Shown here piece after piece: positions 27,239 through 33,515 of a DNA stretch of 44,687 bases. Made by a program: the position numbers and the translations under genes. The DNA comes from a virus, in the IMG/VR virus record IMGVR_UViG_3300035666_000043, positions 1 to 44,687 of that record; one strand, written 5' to 3'. Position 1 is the stretch's first letter. Each line of letters starts with the position of its first letter. The notes under the pieces are model-generated. The model made no database searches. It worked only from the letters and a program-made list of their open reading frames with translations, and was not told where the DNA came from.

Positions 27239-27329
27239 CACCACAGCCACCCGGCGCCCCGCTTCTTAGGTACAGGGCACCGGACAGCGAGCCAACAGGA
27301 ACCACCCTGTCCGCTGGTCAAACCGAAGC

Positions 27330-27653
27330 TCAGGGCACGTAATCCAGATCGACCCACAGCCCTTCGTAAGCAAGGATCTTCTCTTCCAGCTCGTTCTTGG
27401 TGAAGTTGTCGGGGTTCACCGTTTCCCCCCAGGTGGTCTCCAGCAGTGTTGCCAACGCCGCCTTGGTGAGGGCCTCCAGCGCGGCGATGCGGGCCTGCAG
27501 CAGGCCCACGATCGGCGAGATGTGGGTGGTGATGCTCAGCGCCACAACCCGCTCCCAGATTTGCCAGAGGGGCACGACGGAGCCGGTGTAGAGGCTGAGG
27601 TTGGTGCGGACGCAGCTGTCCAGCCAGACATTCATCGAGCGGGCTTGAGACAT
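27330..27653 (-). CDS. Hypothetical protein between RepL-like gene and large terminase
   Basis: 107 residues from ATG 27653; a longer frame reaches 27773 but would overlap the upstream gene. It is largely helical (ISPIVGLLQARIAALEALTKAALATLLE) with an acidic C-terminus, LWVDLDYVP. I do not recognise a family. It probably shares a transcript with the RepL-like gene (28 bases upstream) and the large terminase (127 bases downstream). Confidence 0.6.
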   Translation of the reverse strand: MSQARSMNVWLDSCVRTNLSLYTGSVVPLWQIWERVVALSITTHISPIVGLLQARIAALEALTKAALATLLETTWGETVNPDNFTKNELEEKILAYEGLWVDLDYVP

Positions 27654-27681
27654 TGCTGCACCCGTGGAGTACAGGTGCAGG

Positions 27682-28092
27682 TTACCCAGCTGCTTCCAGT
27701 TCATCCAGCGTGGGGATGTGGGTGAGATCGTCCCATTGCTTGTAGAGGTGGCCGCGGCGTTGCGTTGAACCAACCCAGCCCAGTCGGGGGTTGATCAGGA
27801 AGTAGGCGTGGCGCGACCTGGGGTCGATCCCACGGGTCAGCAGGCCCTCGTCTTGAAGCCGCCGGATCGAGGCCGCGCATTGCGTCACCTTGAGGCCCAG
27901 GTCCTTGGCGAGGGCTGCAACGGTCACGTCAGCTCGGCCGCTCCTCCAGTTGACGCTGGCCATGACCATCCACAGCACCGTCCCATCCCGCGGCTGCAGC
28001 CGTTTCTCCCGGGTGGCGGTGCCGACAAGTTCGCTGATGGCTTCGATCCCAACCATGACGAAGTTCTCTTGGCCGTCTTCTTTAGGCTTCAT
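27682..28092 (-). CDS. RepL-like winged-helix protein (replication initiator or regulator)
   Basis: 136 residues. Residues about 40-92 form a winged helix-turn-helix (GTVLWMVMASVNWRSG, VTVAALAKDLGLKVTQCAASIRRLQDEGLL); the wing continues to YFLINPRLGWVGS and RGHLYKQWD, the pattern seen at the end of RepL-type plasmid initiators and related regulators. It is the first gene of the minus-strand block, facing a 0.9-kb non-coding region that starts with three CCTAGG sites 36-63 bases upstream. With no phage DNA polymerase present, a role in starting replication with host enzymes is plausible. A MarR-like regulator is the alternative. Confidence 0.55.
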   Translation of the reverse strand: MKPKEDGQENFVMVGIEAISELVGTATREKRLQPRDGTVLWMVMASVNWRSGRADVTVAALAKDLGLKVTQCAASIRRLQDEGLLTRGIDPRSRHAYFLINPRLGWVGSTQRRGHLYKQWDDLTHIPTLDELEAAG

Positions 28093-28127
28093 GTGCGTGC
28101 GGTTCCGGTTTCCGCAGGCGCCCCGTA

Positions 28128-28155
28128 CCTAGGAGGCGCACCTAGGAGTCCTAGG
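28128..28155. promoter_or_regulatory. Triple CCTAGG cluster upstream of RepL-like gene
   Basis: CCTAGG occurs at 28128, 28141 and 28150, within ACCTAGGAG/ACCTAGGAGTCCTAGGTG contexts. The same kind of cluster occurs at 31978 and 36005. Likely an operator for a dimeric DNA-binding protein. Confidence 0.55.
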
Positions 28156-28227
28156 TGTCAGACCTGATAGGCAAACACCCCCTTCTGGCTGGAACCCAGT
28201 TGGGGGAAGGGGTTTACTACCTGCCGA

Positions 28228-28243
28228 TTTCACTCTAGTGAAA
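28228..28243. promoter_or_regulatory. 16-bp palindrome TTTCACTCTAGTGAAA
   Basis: Arms TTTCACT and AGTGAAA are perfectly complementary around a 2-base centre. It lies in the divergent control region, 135 bases from the RepL-like start. It has the size and form of a repressor operator. Confidence 0.5.
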
Positions 28244-28262
28244 CTTAGCCCCTCTGCAGCTC

Positions 28263-28278
28263 TCTGCACCGCTGCAGA
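28263..28278. promoter_or_regulatory. Palindrome TCTGCA-CCGC-TGCAGA
   Basis: A perfect copy of the recurring palindrome in the divergent control region, with an extra CTGCAG at 28254-28259. Confidence 0.5.
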
Positions 28279-28871
28279 TCTGGCGTGCAGTCTGATCTCT
28301 TACTGGAGACCCAAAGCAGACTGACAAGCGGGCACGTAAAGACAGGGGGGGGAAGGAAAGTTTTCGCAGCAGCCAATCCCCTTCAACAGCCCCCAGCCAC
28401 ACGCTCCACCCCACCCCAACTCCAGCCGGGCTATCACCCTGCCACCCCCACCAAGTGATCGCCACCCACGCCCGCCTTCCGCCGGGGTGGGAGCACCACC
28501 CCGGTGCCAATCCCCCGCAATAGGGCCAGAGGGGCCTTGCCGGGGCTTGTAGCGCCCTCTGCTGCATCGATGGAGAGCAGGTGCCACCGCCATGGACCGG
28601 GGAGAACCGCAGTGGACCGTTTTGGGGTCGCGTGATCTGGTGGTGTCCCCTACGCGTGGCGCAGCCGCACCCCCCCCATAGGGGGCCCTTCGCTGCCCCT
28701 GTGGCGCCGAAACAGCTGAGCAGGGCATCGATGGTGCCCGCCTGCTGCTGCGCTGCATCCCAGGGTGAGAGATCCCAGTGGTGGCGGGGGACTGCTGCGG
28801 ATGCATGATCCGCTGTGTGGCAGTTGTGGGCGGAAGTGGGCCTGTTGTGGGTACTGGCCCCTCTCTTTTTT

Positions 28872-28900
28872 TTGAGAATGGTTCCCATTCCCATTCTTAT
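28872..28900 (+). promoter_or_regulatory. Sigma70-like early promoter with internal inverted repeat
   Basis: TTGAGA (28872-28877), a 17-base spacer and TCTTAT (28895-28900) give a fair host-type promoter about 85 bases before the first early gene. The spacer contains GAATGG-TTC-CCATTC (28876-28890), a perfect inverted repeat that could be a repressor site. Transcription by host polymerase from here would start the early operon. Confidence 0.45.
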
Positions 28901-28978
28901 TGTTACGAATTGTTGCCAAAGTACGCCTATTCCCTCCACTACCGCATCAACCACGCACCAACGGTCCACAATGAAGGT

Positions 28979-28992
28979 CTGCAGCAATGCAG
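28979..28992. promoter_or_regulatory. Palindrome CTGCA-GCAA-TGCAG over early gene start
   Basis: A copy of the recurring palindrome that contains the ATG of the first early gene (28987). Confidence 0.5.
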
Positions 28993-29250
28993 CACACCAC
29001 AACCACCCGACCAATGCCCACCACCACAACCGCACCGGCACTGCAGCCGGCGGCAGGTGAGCTGGAGCAGCTGTTGACCCACTGCCTGTCCGCTGCACAG
29101 CTGCACACCGGCTGCCACCGCACCATCACCGACCACGCACTCAGCTACTGGCTGCTGCGGCCCCTGGAGGCTGCTCAGCTGCTCACCGACTACCACCACG
29201 TCAGCCCGGCCCATCGAGGCGTGCTGCTGATCCGCTGGGGCCGGTCGTGA
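28987..29250 (+). CDS. Hypothetical early protein
   Basis: 87 residues. A Thr/Pro-rich start is followed by a helical region (GELEQLLTHCLSAAQL, HALSYWLLRPLEAAQLLTDYHHV) and ends in RGVLLIRWGRS. No family is recognised. It is the first gene of the plus-strand early operon, 87 bases after a sigma70-like promoter, and its stop overlaps the next GTG start. As the first gene expressed it might be a host-takeover factor, but that is only positional. An alternative start is ATG 29017. Confidence 0.5.
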   Translation: MQHTTTTRPMPTTTTAPALQPAAGELEQLLTHCLSAAQLHTGCHRTITDHALSYWLLRPLEAAQLLTDYHHVSPAHRGVLLIRWGRS

Positions 29251-29381
29251 GCCGTTCTCTGTTCGCTGTCCTGATGGCACTGGCAGGGATGGCAACAGCC
29301 GCGGCCCTGCCACCAGTGCCACAGCTGCCGGAGCTGTCCGGGCAGACCCGTCCAGCAACGCCGCACCACTGGCGCCGCTGA
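29247..29381 (+). CDS. Small protein with signal-peptide-like N-terminus
   Basis: 44 residues from GTG 29247, overlapping the upstream stop (GTGA). The first 20 residues (SRSLFAVLMALAGMATAAA) look like a signal peptide with an Ala-x-Ala end; the rest is short and Pro-rich. It may be exported or membrane-held. Evidence is limited to this hydrophobic start and the coupling, so it could be spurious. Confidence 0.4.
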   Translation: MSRSLFAVLMALAGMATAAALPPVPQLPELSGQTRPATPHHWRR

Positions 29382-29412
29382 CCACACCACCAACACACCA
29401 CCAACACCACCA

Positions 29413-29601
29413 ATGACAACCACCATCACCGCTCTGCTGATTGCTCTACTTCTGCTGCCCTTGCTGGTCCTGTTCTGGGCCACTGAGAGCAAACAGCAAC
29501 GAGCCCGCCGGATGCGGGGCTACGGGATGACACAGCAGGCAATCGCCGATCGGCTGGGCTGCAGCCGTACATCAGTGCGCCGGATGCTCGCCGCGGCCTG
29601 A
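29413..29601 (+). CDS. Membrane-anchored helix-turn-helix protein
   Basis: 62 residues. An N-terminal transmembrane helix (ALLIALLLLPLLVLFW) is followed by a basic linker and a resolvase/Hin-type helix-turn-helix (YGMTQQAIADRLGCSRTSVRRML). Such a small protein could tether phage DNA to the membrane or be a membrane-bound regulator. It follows an ACC-rich leader and its stop overlaps the ArdC-like start (TGATG). Confidence 0.6.
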   Translation: MTTTITALLIALLLLPLLVLFWATESKQQRARRMRGYGMTQQAIADRLGCSRTSVRRMLAAA

Positions 29602-30584
29602 TGAAACACCACCAACCACCAATGACCACCACAACAGCACGCAAGCGCAAGACATACGAAGGGCCCACCAGCGAAAAGATCCTTGTTTCCGATCTGGTGG
29701 CACTGATGGAATCCAGCGAGCTCCCGCCATGGCGCAGAGAGTGGGCTGGCCACCAGGGAGAGCACCGGAACCTGATCAGCGGTCACCAATACCGGGGGGC
29801 AAACCCAATCCTCCTCGAGCTCGGCGCAATGATGCGTGGCCACTCCATGCCCCTATGGGTTGGGGCGGCAGAAGCAAAAGGCCGCGGCTGGTGGCCGCGC
29901 AAGGGCTCGAAAGCGGTTCGCATTGTCCGGCCGCAACTGAACAAGCGGGAGGAGAAAGACGACAGCGGCCGGCCGGTTACCGGGCCTGATGGCACCACGC
30001 TGGTGTCGGCCTGGGTTTCGTTCAAGCCCGTAGCGGTTTTCAATGCCGCCGATCTGGTGGGCCACGACGACGAAACAGCGGCAACACTGGCCGATGCGAT
30101 CGCCGCGGCCCTGGGGCAGAACAGCAACGACAAGCCGCCAGCGGTTCGGCTACCTGCTGCTGAATCGGTGCTCAAGGCCTGGCCGGTGCAAACCAACTGG
30201 GGAGGGGTGAAGGCTCTCTACAGCCCGGCCCTGGATCAGATCGGGATGCCGGCCGCTGAAGCGTTCACCAGTCAGGAAGCATTGCTGGCGACGTGGGCCC
30301 ATGAACAGGCTCACAGCACCGGCCACCAGTCACGGCTCAATCGCGACATGGGCGGCAGCTTCGGCAGCAAGGCCTACGCCAAAGAGGAGCTCGTCGCTGA
30401 ACTGGCCGCAGTCCTGATCTGTTACCGGCTGCAGATCGGCTGCCGTCTTGAAAATCACGCCGCCTATCTCAAGGATTGGGCCCAGATCCTCAAAGAGGAG
30501 CCCAAATCACTCTTCAAGGTGCTGAGCCTGGCCCGCCAAGCGGCTGATCTGATCGCACCAGAAGCACCAGCAGAGGAGGCCTGA
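29601..30584 (+). CDS. ArdC-like antirestriction protein
   Basis: 327 residues. The N-terminal half matches the ArdC/TraC ssDNA-binding domain (SGHQYRGANPILLEL, MPLWVGAAEAKGRGWWPRKGSKAVRIV, AWVSFKPVAVFNAADL). The C-terminal half is zincin-like, with HEQAHSTGH as metal site and YAKEELVAELAAVLICYRL after it. ArdC proteins protect incoming DNA from restriction and are typical of conjugative plasmids; here the gene is early, in keeping with defence just after entry. The start may instead be ATG 29622, which has the same ACCACCA leader as the preceding gene. Confidence 0.85.
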   Translation: MKHHQPPMTTTTARKRKTYEGPTSEKILVSDLVALMESSELPPWRREWAGHQGEHRNLISGHQYRGANPILLELGAMMRGHSMPLWVGAAEAKGRGWWPRKGSKAVRIVRPQLNKREEKDDSGRPVTGPDGTTLVSAWVSFKPVAVFNAADLVGHDDETAATLADAIAAALGQNSNDKPPAVRLPAAESVLKAWPVQTNWGGVKALYSPALDQIGMPAAEAFTSQEALLATWAHEQAHSTGHQSRLNRDMGGSFGSKAYAKEELVAELAAVLICYRLQIGCRLENHAAYLKDWAQILKEEPKSLFKVLSLARQAADLIAPEAPAEEA

Positions 30585-30601
30585 TCGGCCGATCCCATCC
30601 C

Positions 30602-30619
30602 GGAGGGCTACGGCCCTCC
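30602..30619 (+). promoter_or_regulatory. Strong hairpin with UACG loop after ArdC-like gene
   Basis: GGAGGGC (30602-30608), loop TACG, GCCCTCC (30613-30619). The C(UACG)G loop is of the very stable UNCG class. No U-tract follows, so it may stabilise the 3' end of the upstream mRNA or be a processing signal rather than a classical terminator. Confidence 0.5.
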
Positions 30620-30676
30620 CTGCTGGGTTCACCAGCACACCACACCACCCGGAGACCACGCCATGGAGACGACCAA

Positions 30677-31204
30677 ATGAACGCTGCAGCCAAGGAGAGC
30701 GGCTGGGCCGGCTCTCAGAAGATCGCCGAGTTCTGGCAAAAGCCGAACGATGCCCTCAGCGAGCAGAAGGAAAGCCAGCGCCCCAAATATCTTGCTCCGG
30801 CTCCGCTCAGGCGGGGCTCTTTTAGATCCAACTTTGATGAATGCGATCACACCTACTTTGCGTTCAACCTTGCCACGATCTGGCTCCCTGACGCCAAAGA
30901 ACCTGAGATATTCTGGCGGATCAGCATGAAGCCCAGCAGGGAGGATGACCAGGGCAGGTATCTGTCGCCCGTTGTGTACGCCAGCAAGTTTCGCAGAACT
31001 ATCACCGAAGATGGCCGCGAACAGGCGGGGCTTGTGAAGAAAGGGTGGAGGGTATACAGGCGACACATCAACGGGGCGCAAACACTTAGCGGGGTAATTA
31101 TTGCCCTGTCATTGCTCACACTAAGGATGGAGAGTGACGGAGTTATATCCAAGGATCAAAGCGACCAACTCATTCATGACATTTGCGAGGATCTCGAAAA
31201 ATGA
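30677..31204 (+). CDS. Hypothetical protein
   Basis: 175 residues, less GC-rich than its neighbours in its second half. It starts at ATG 30677 with GGAG (30665-30668) at good spacing. A beta-rich middle (YFAFNLATIWLPD, EIFWRISMKPS) is followed by a hydrophobic helix, LSGVIIALSLLTLRM, and an acidic tail. No family is recognised. A 5-codon frame (30663-30680) ends on its start codon. The stop overlaps the next gene (ATGA). Confidence 0.6.
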   Translation: MNAAAKESGWAGSQKIAEFWQKPNDALSEQKESQRPKYLAPAPLRRGSFRSNFDECDHTYFAFNLATIWLPDAKEPEIFWRISMKPSREDDQGRYLSPVVYASKFRRTITEDGREQAGLVKKGWRVYRRHINGAQTLSGVIIALSLLTLRMESDGVISKDQSDQLIHDICEDLEK

Positions 31205-31386
31205 GCTTCACACCAATGGAGGCCCGGCTTATTGCTCAATTGCTGCGCCCCAGGGTCACAGCGCTGGCTGATCTGCTGGCCGCTCAGGTCCAGTGCCTGC
31301 CCCCTGGTGATTCCAGCTGGGCAGACACCGAGGATCAACTTGAAACCGCGCAGTCGATCCTCACCAAGGTGGAGGCGATCCGTTGA
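31201..31386 (+). CDS. Hypothetical small protein
   Basis: 61 residues with helical pattern (PMEARLIAQLLRPRVTALADLLAAQV, TEDQLETAQSILTKVEAI). The start is in an ATGA overlap with the upstream gene. A short alternative start lies at 31183. No family is recognised; a small helical hairpin is expected. Confidence 0.5.
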   Translation: MSFTPMEARLIAQLLRPRVTALADLLAAQVQCLPPGDSSWADTEDQLETAQSILTKVEAIR

Positions 31387-31529
31387 GACGTTTCCTGCGC
31401 CTGATCAGGCCGCTGCGTGTGCCGCTGCTGTTCGTGGTGATCCTCGCCGGCTGGCCCGTGGTGCTGCCCCTGGCATGGCTGGCGCTGATCACCTTTCTTC
31501 TGATCTTCATGGTGAGAGGGAGACGATGA
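31383..31529 (+). CDS. Small membrane protein
   Basis: 48 residues from TTG 31383. Basic N-terminus (RRFLRLIRPLR), then two hydrophobic stretches (VPLLFVVILAGWPVVL and LAWLALITFLLIFMV) and a basic end. Both ends overlap neighbours (TTGA and ATGA), which supports it as a real coupled gene. Function unknown. Confidence 0.5.
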   Translation: MRRFLRLIRPLRVPLLFVVILAGWPVVLPLAWLALITFLLIFMVRGRR

Positions 31530-31861
31530 CCGCCACCCCTGCAGACGTGGCAGCCATGCTGCGCGGCATCAGAACGCATCATCCGTGCCTCACTGCATCA
31601 GCAGTCGAGACCCTTTTGCACATCGCATTAGGAGCGGATTGCAGCGCTGAACTATCCGAGCGGACGGGTGTTGCCCGGCAGACCATTAATCGCAACATCG
31701 TCCATCTGATCGGCCGCGGCCGGGTTGGCAAGGCCCGCATTCGCTCCAATCTGGGGTTGGTCGAACGGTCAAAACACCCTGACCGCAACGGGTTTCGGCT
31801 GCAGCTGAGCCAGAACGGCCGCGAATTGATCGTTAGTACGTTTGGATCACTTGACCTATGA
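31526..31861 (+). CDS. Winged-helix transcription regulator-like protein
   Basis: 111 residues from ATG 31526, with GAGGGAG (31516-31522) as ribosome site. TASAVETLLHIALGADCSAELSERTGVARQTINRNIVHLIGRGRV is a clear winged helix of MarR-like type, followed by a wing (NGFRLQLSQNGREL). Probably a small dimeric DNA-binding regulator. It is related in design to the next gene (32004), possibly a paralogue. Confidence 0.6.
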   Translation: MTATPADVAAMLRGIRTHHPCLTASAVETLLHIALGADCSAELSERTGVARQTINRNIVHLIGRGRVGKARIRSNLGLVERSKHPDRNGFRLQLSQNGRELIVSTFGSLDL

Positions 31862-31977
31862 GATTGCGCCTTTTGGCAACCGTTGCGATCCCTAGCACAC
31901 GCTGTTGGCGGGAGTGGTCGCTATGGCTTGAGCGTCACGGTAATCGGTATCGGTTTTCTCTTCACCGATGCGAAACT

Positions 31978-32000
31978 CCTAGGAGTAGGCGTCACCTAGG
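31978..32000. promoter_or_regulatory. CCTAGG pair upstream of winged-helix gene
   Basis: A 12-bp perfect palindrome ACTCCTAGGAGT (31975-31986) and ACCTAGGT (31994-32001) end three bases before the ATG at 32004. This fits autoregulation by the product. The leader also has direct and inverted ATCGGT/ACCGAT repeats (31942-31970). Confidence 0.6.
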
Positions 32001-32003
32001 TCC

Positions 32004-32321
32004 ATGGATCTCCCTTCACTGGCCCTGGCTTTAGGCACTTTTGCCACTCAGGACCCAACCCGTTTTCCGCTGCACCACGCCCGGCTGTTTCTTGAGGTCG
32101 CCATGCATGAGCCCTGCACCTTTGAGCACCTGGAACAGGCCCTCAACCTGACCAACTCCAGCGTCTCCAGGTCGGTTGCTGCCCTCTCTGACCGCAACCG
32201 CCACGGAGACCGGGGTTATCGGCTCCTGATCCATGAACGCGATCCCGACGAGGGGCGGCGATTCCTGGTCAGGCTCAGCCCCAAGGGCCGGCTGCTTCTG
32301 CAGCAGCTGCAGCGGATCTGA
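32004..32321 (+). CDS. MarR-like winged-helix regulator
   Basis: 105 residues. HHARLFLEVAMHEPCTFEHLEQALNLTNSSVSRSVAALSDRN gives the helices of a MarR-type winged helix, and RGYRLLIHERDPDEGRRFLVRLSPKGRLLL is the wing and following helix. It lies directly behind a pair of CCTAGG palindromes and upstream of the integrase, where a lysogeny or early-late switch protein could sit. It is a good candidate for the CCTAGG-binding factor; this is inference. Confidence 0.7.
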   Translation: MDLPSLALALGTFATQDPTRFPLHHARLFLEVAMHEPCTFEHLEQALNLTNSSVSRSVAALSDRNRHGDRGYRLLIHERDPDEGRRFLVRLSPKGRLLLQQLQRI

Positions 32322-32354
32322 ATCACAACACCAACCACCACCAAAGGAACCACC

Positions 32355-33341
32355 ATGGCCGGATCAGTACGCCGCACCGCGGACGGCTGGATCGCTGATG
32401 TCTGCATCAACGGCAGTCGCCGCACCGCCAAACGCAAAACCAAGGCTGAGGCCCTCGAAGCGAAGCGCCAGTTGCTGGAGCTGCTGGTGGCACGCACCGC
32501 AGGCAAGCCCCAGGGGATCACCATCACCGACGCCCGGGAGCTCTCATTGCGGATCCGCTGGGCCGGTAAGGCCTTTCAGCGGACCGCCAGCATCTACAGC
32601 CAGGCAGCAGTGGATCACTTCGGCCCGCTGGCCCAGATGGACAGCATCACCGCCCCAGCGGTTGAAGAGTGGCGGCAGAGGCTGCTCCAGGGAGGCAACC
32701 GCCCTGGCACCGTCAATGCCAAGGTGTCGTGTCTGCGGGCGATGTTCTCCGATGCCGTGCTGCACGGCTATCTGGCAGCGATCCCGCCCCTGCCCAAGCA
32801 GCTCACCAACCGCAACGCCAAGAACCGCACGTTCTCCGATGCTGAAGCCGCGGCCTTCTGTGATCGATTCCGTAGTGCAGGCCATCCTGCCGCGGCCGAC
32901 CTTTTCGTTTTCCTGCTCGAATCCTGCTGCAGATGGGGCGAGGCAGAAAAGCTGAGGGGGGCTGATGTTGATCTTGAAAGGAGGCGGGTCAGCTTCTGGG
33001 AGACCAAGAACGGCCGGGCCAGATCCGTCCCACTCACCCGCCGGGCCCTCGATGCCCTGGCGCCCCATCTGCCAGCCGTCCCCAGTCACCGGGTCTGGCC
33101 GTACACGTACGGACAGTTCAAGTGGTTGTTTCAGGGCGCCAAGGATGCCCTGGGCATCGAAGATGAGGCGCTGACCATCCACTGCACCCGGCACACTTGC
33201 GCGAGCAGGCTGGCGACCAGTGGTGTCCCTCTTCACCAGTTGATGGCCTTCGGGGGCTGGACCAGCCTCCAGAGCGTGCAGCGTTACCTGCACCTGCACA
33301 CCGAGGCCCTGGCGTCCTGCGTGGCAGCGCTTGAGGGGTAA
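32355..33341 (+). CDS. int: Tyrosine recombinase (phage integrase)
   Basis: 328 residues. An N-terminal AP2-like arm-binding start (GSVRRTADGWIADVCINGSRRTAKRKTKAEA) and SAM-like core-binding region precede the catalytic domain with R193 (CRWGEAEKLR), K218 (TKNGRARSVPL), H276-x-x-R279 (HCTRHT), a GGW at the later His/Trp site and Y311 (QRYLHLH). All expected residues are present, so it should be active. An ACC-rich leader and AAAGGAACC precede its ATG. The hairpin- and tRNA-like region downstream is the natural candidate for attP. Integrases next to RNA polymerase genes are known from T7-like cyanophages. Confidence 0.93.
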   Translation: MAGSVRRTADGWIADVCINGSRRTAKRKTKAEALEAKRQLLELLVARTAGKPQGITITDARELSLRIRWAGKAFQRTASIYSQAAVDHFGPLAQMDSITAPAVEEWRQRLLQGGNRPGTVNAKVSCLRAMFSDAVLHGYLAAIPPLPKQLTNRNAKNRTFSDAEAAAFCDRFRSAGHPAAADLFVFLLESCCRWGEAEKLRGADVDLERRRVSFWETKNGRARSVPLTRRALDALAPHLPAVPSHRVWPYTYGQFKWLFQGAKDALGIEDEALTIHCTRHTCASRLATSGVPLHQLMAFGGWTSLQSVQRYLHLHTEALASCVAALEG

Positions 33342-33343
33342 CT

Positions 33344-33437
33344 GTGGATGCATCCACCGGAACGGCCGGGAGTGCAAACTGGGTGCGGATGGGTGCAGGA
33401 TTCTGCATCCTCCGCACCCTTCTCATTTGCTGAGAAG
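33344..33437. other. Cluster of palindromes and hairpins downstream of integrase
   Basis: GTGGATGCATCCAC (33344-33357) is a perfect 14-bp palindrome. A two-step hairpin follows: GGGTGCGGA (33381-33389) with TCCGCACCC (33411-33419), and GGGTGCA (33391-33397) with TGCATCC (33404-33410). A third, CTTCTCA/TGAGAAG, spans 33419-33437. No U-tract is seen. They could be integrase arm sites, or 3' end structures of the integrase mRNA. Confidence 0.5.
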
Positions 33438-33454
33438 CCTTGCTATGACTGGTC

Positions 33455-33515
33455 GGGGGTCTAGCTATCTGGTGAAAGCAGCGGACTCATAATCCGTTTT
33501 CCAATTCTGCACCCC
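33455..33515 (+). other. tRNA-like sequence (5' half of a CAT-anticodon tRNA), attP candidate
   Basis: GGGGGTC, TA, a D-arm (GCT/AGC around ATCTGGTGAA) and an anticodon arm GCGGA-CTCATAA-TCCGT (33481-33497) follow tRNA spacing exactly, with anticodon CAT. The T-arm is absent: only eight bases separate the variable region from ACCCC (33511-33515), which pairs with GGGGT (33456-33460). It is not a normal tRNA gene. It may be phage homology to a host tRNA used for integration, or a tRNA mimic. Confidence 0.4.

Larger units (their letters stand above)
28093..28986. other. Divergent non-coding control region, origin candidate
   Basis: An 894-base stretch without a convincing gene, between the minus-strand RepL-like gene and the first plus-strand early gene. 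It holds three CCTAGG sites (28128-28155), a 16-bp palindrome (28228-28243), a recurring TCTGCA palindrome (28263-28278), a run of eight G near 28346, a pyrimidine-rich plus strand, an inverted repeat GCGGAT/ATCCGC near 28796-28812 and an A/T-richer end with a sigma70-like promoter (28872-28900). The layout fits a promoter hub and possibly the replication origin; no DnaA box was seen. Confidence 0.5.

Noticed and set aside
26162-27403. 413-codon + frame opposite the large terminase
   Set aside because: It is a His/Arg/Pro-rich shadow of a strongly conserved gene; no start signal or domain.
28838-28871. Possible terminator GGGCC...GGCCC followed by a T run
   Set aside because: The stem is only 5 bp and six bases separate it from the T run; the run more likely belongs to the promoter region.
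28874-28896. Fur-box-like GAGAATGGTTCCCATTC
   Set aside because: It is similar to iron-regulator sites, but one inexact copy in a phage promoter is weak evidence; it is described only as an inverted repeat.
28235-29098. Open frame of 287 codons on the minus strand in the control region
   Set aside because: It overlaps the first early gene, has a low-complexity Gly/Trp/Pro-rich product with no domain, and crosses the promoter; long open frames on the shadow strand are common at this GC content.
30663-30680. Five-codon leader frame (METTK)
   Set aside because: It is too short to support as a gene; its GGAG is simply the ribosome site of the 30677 gene.
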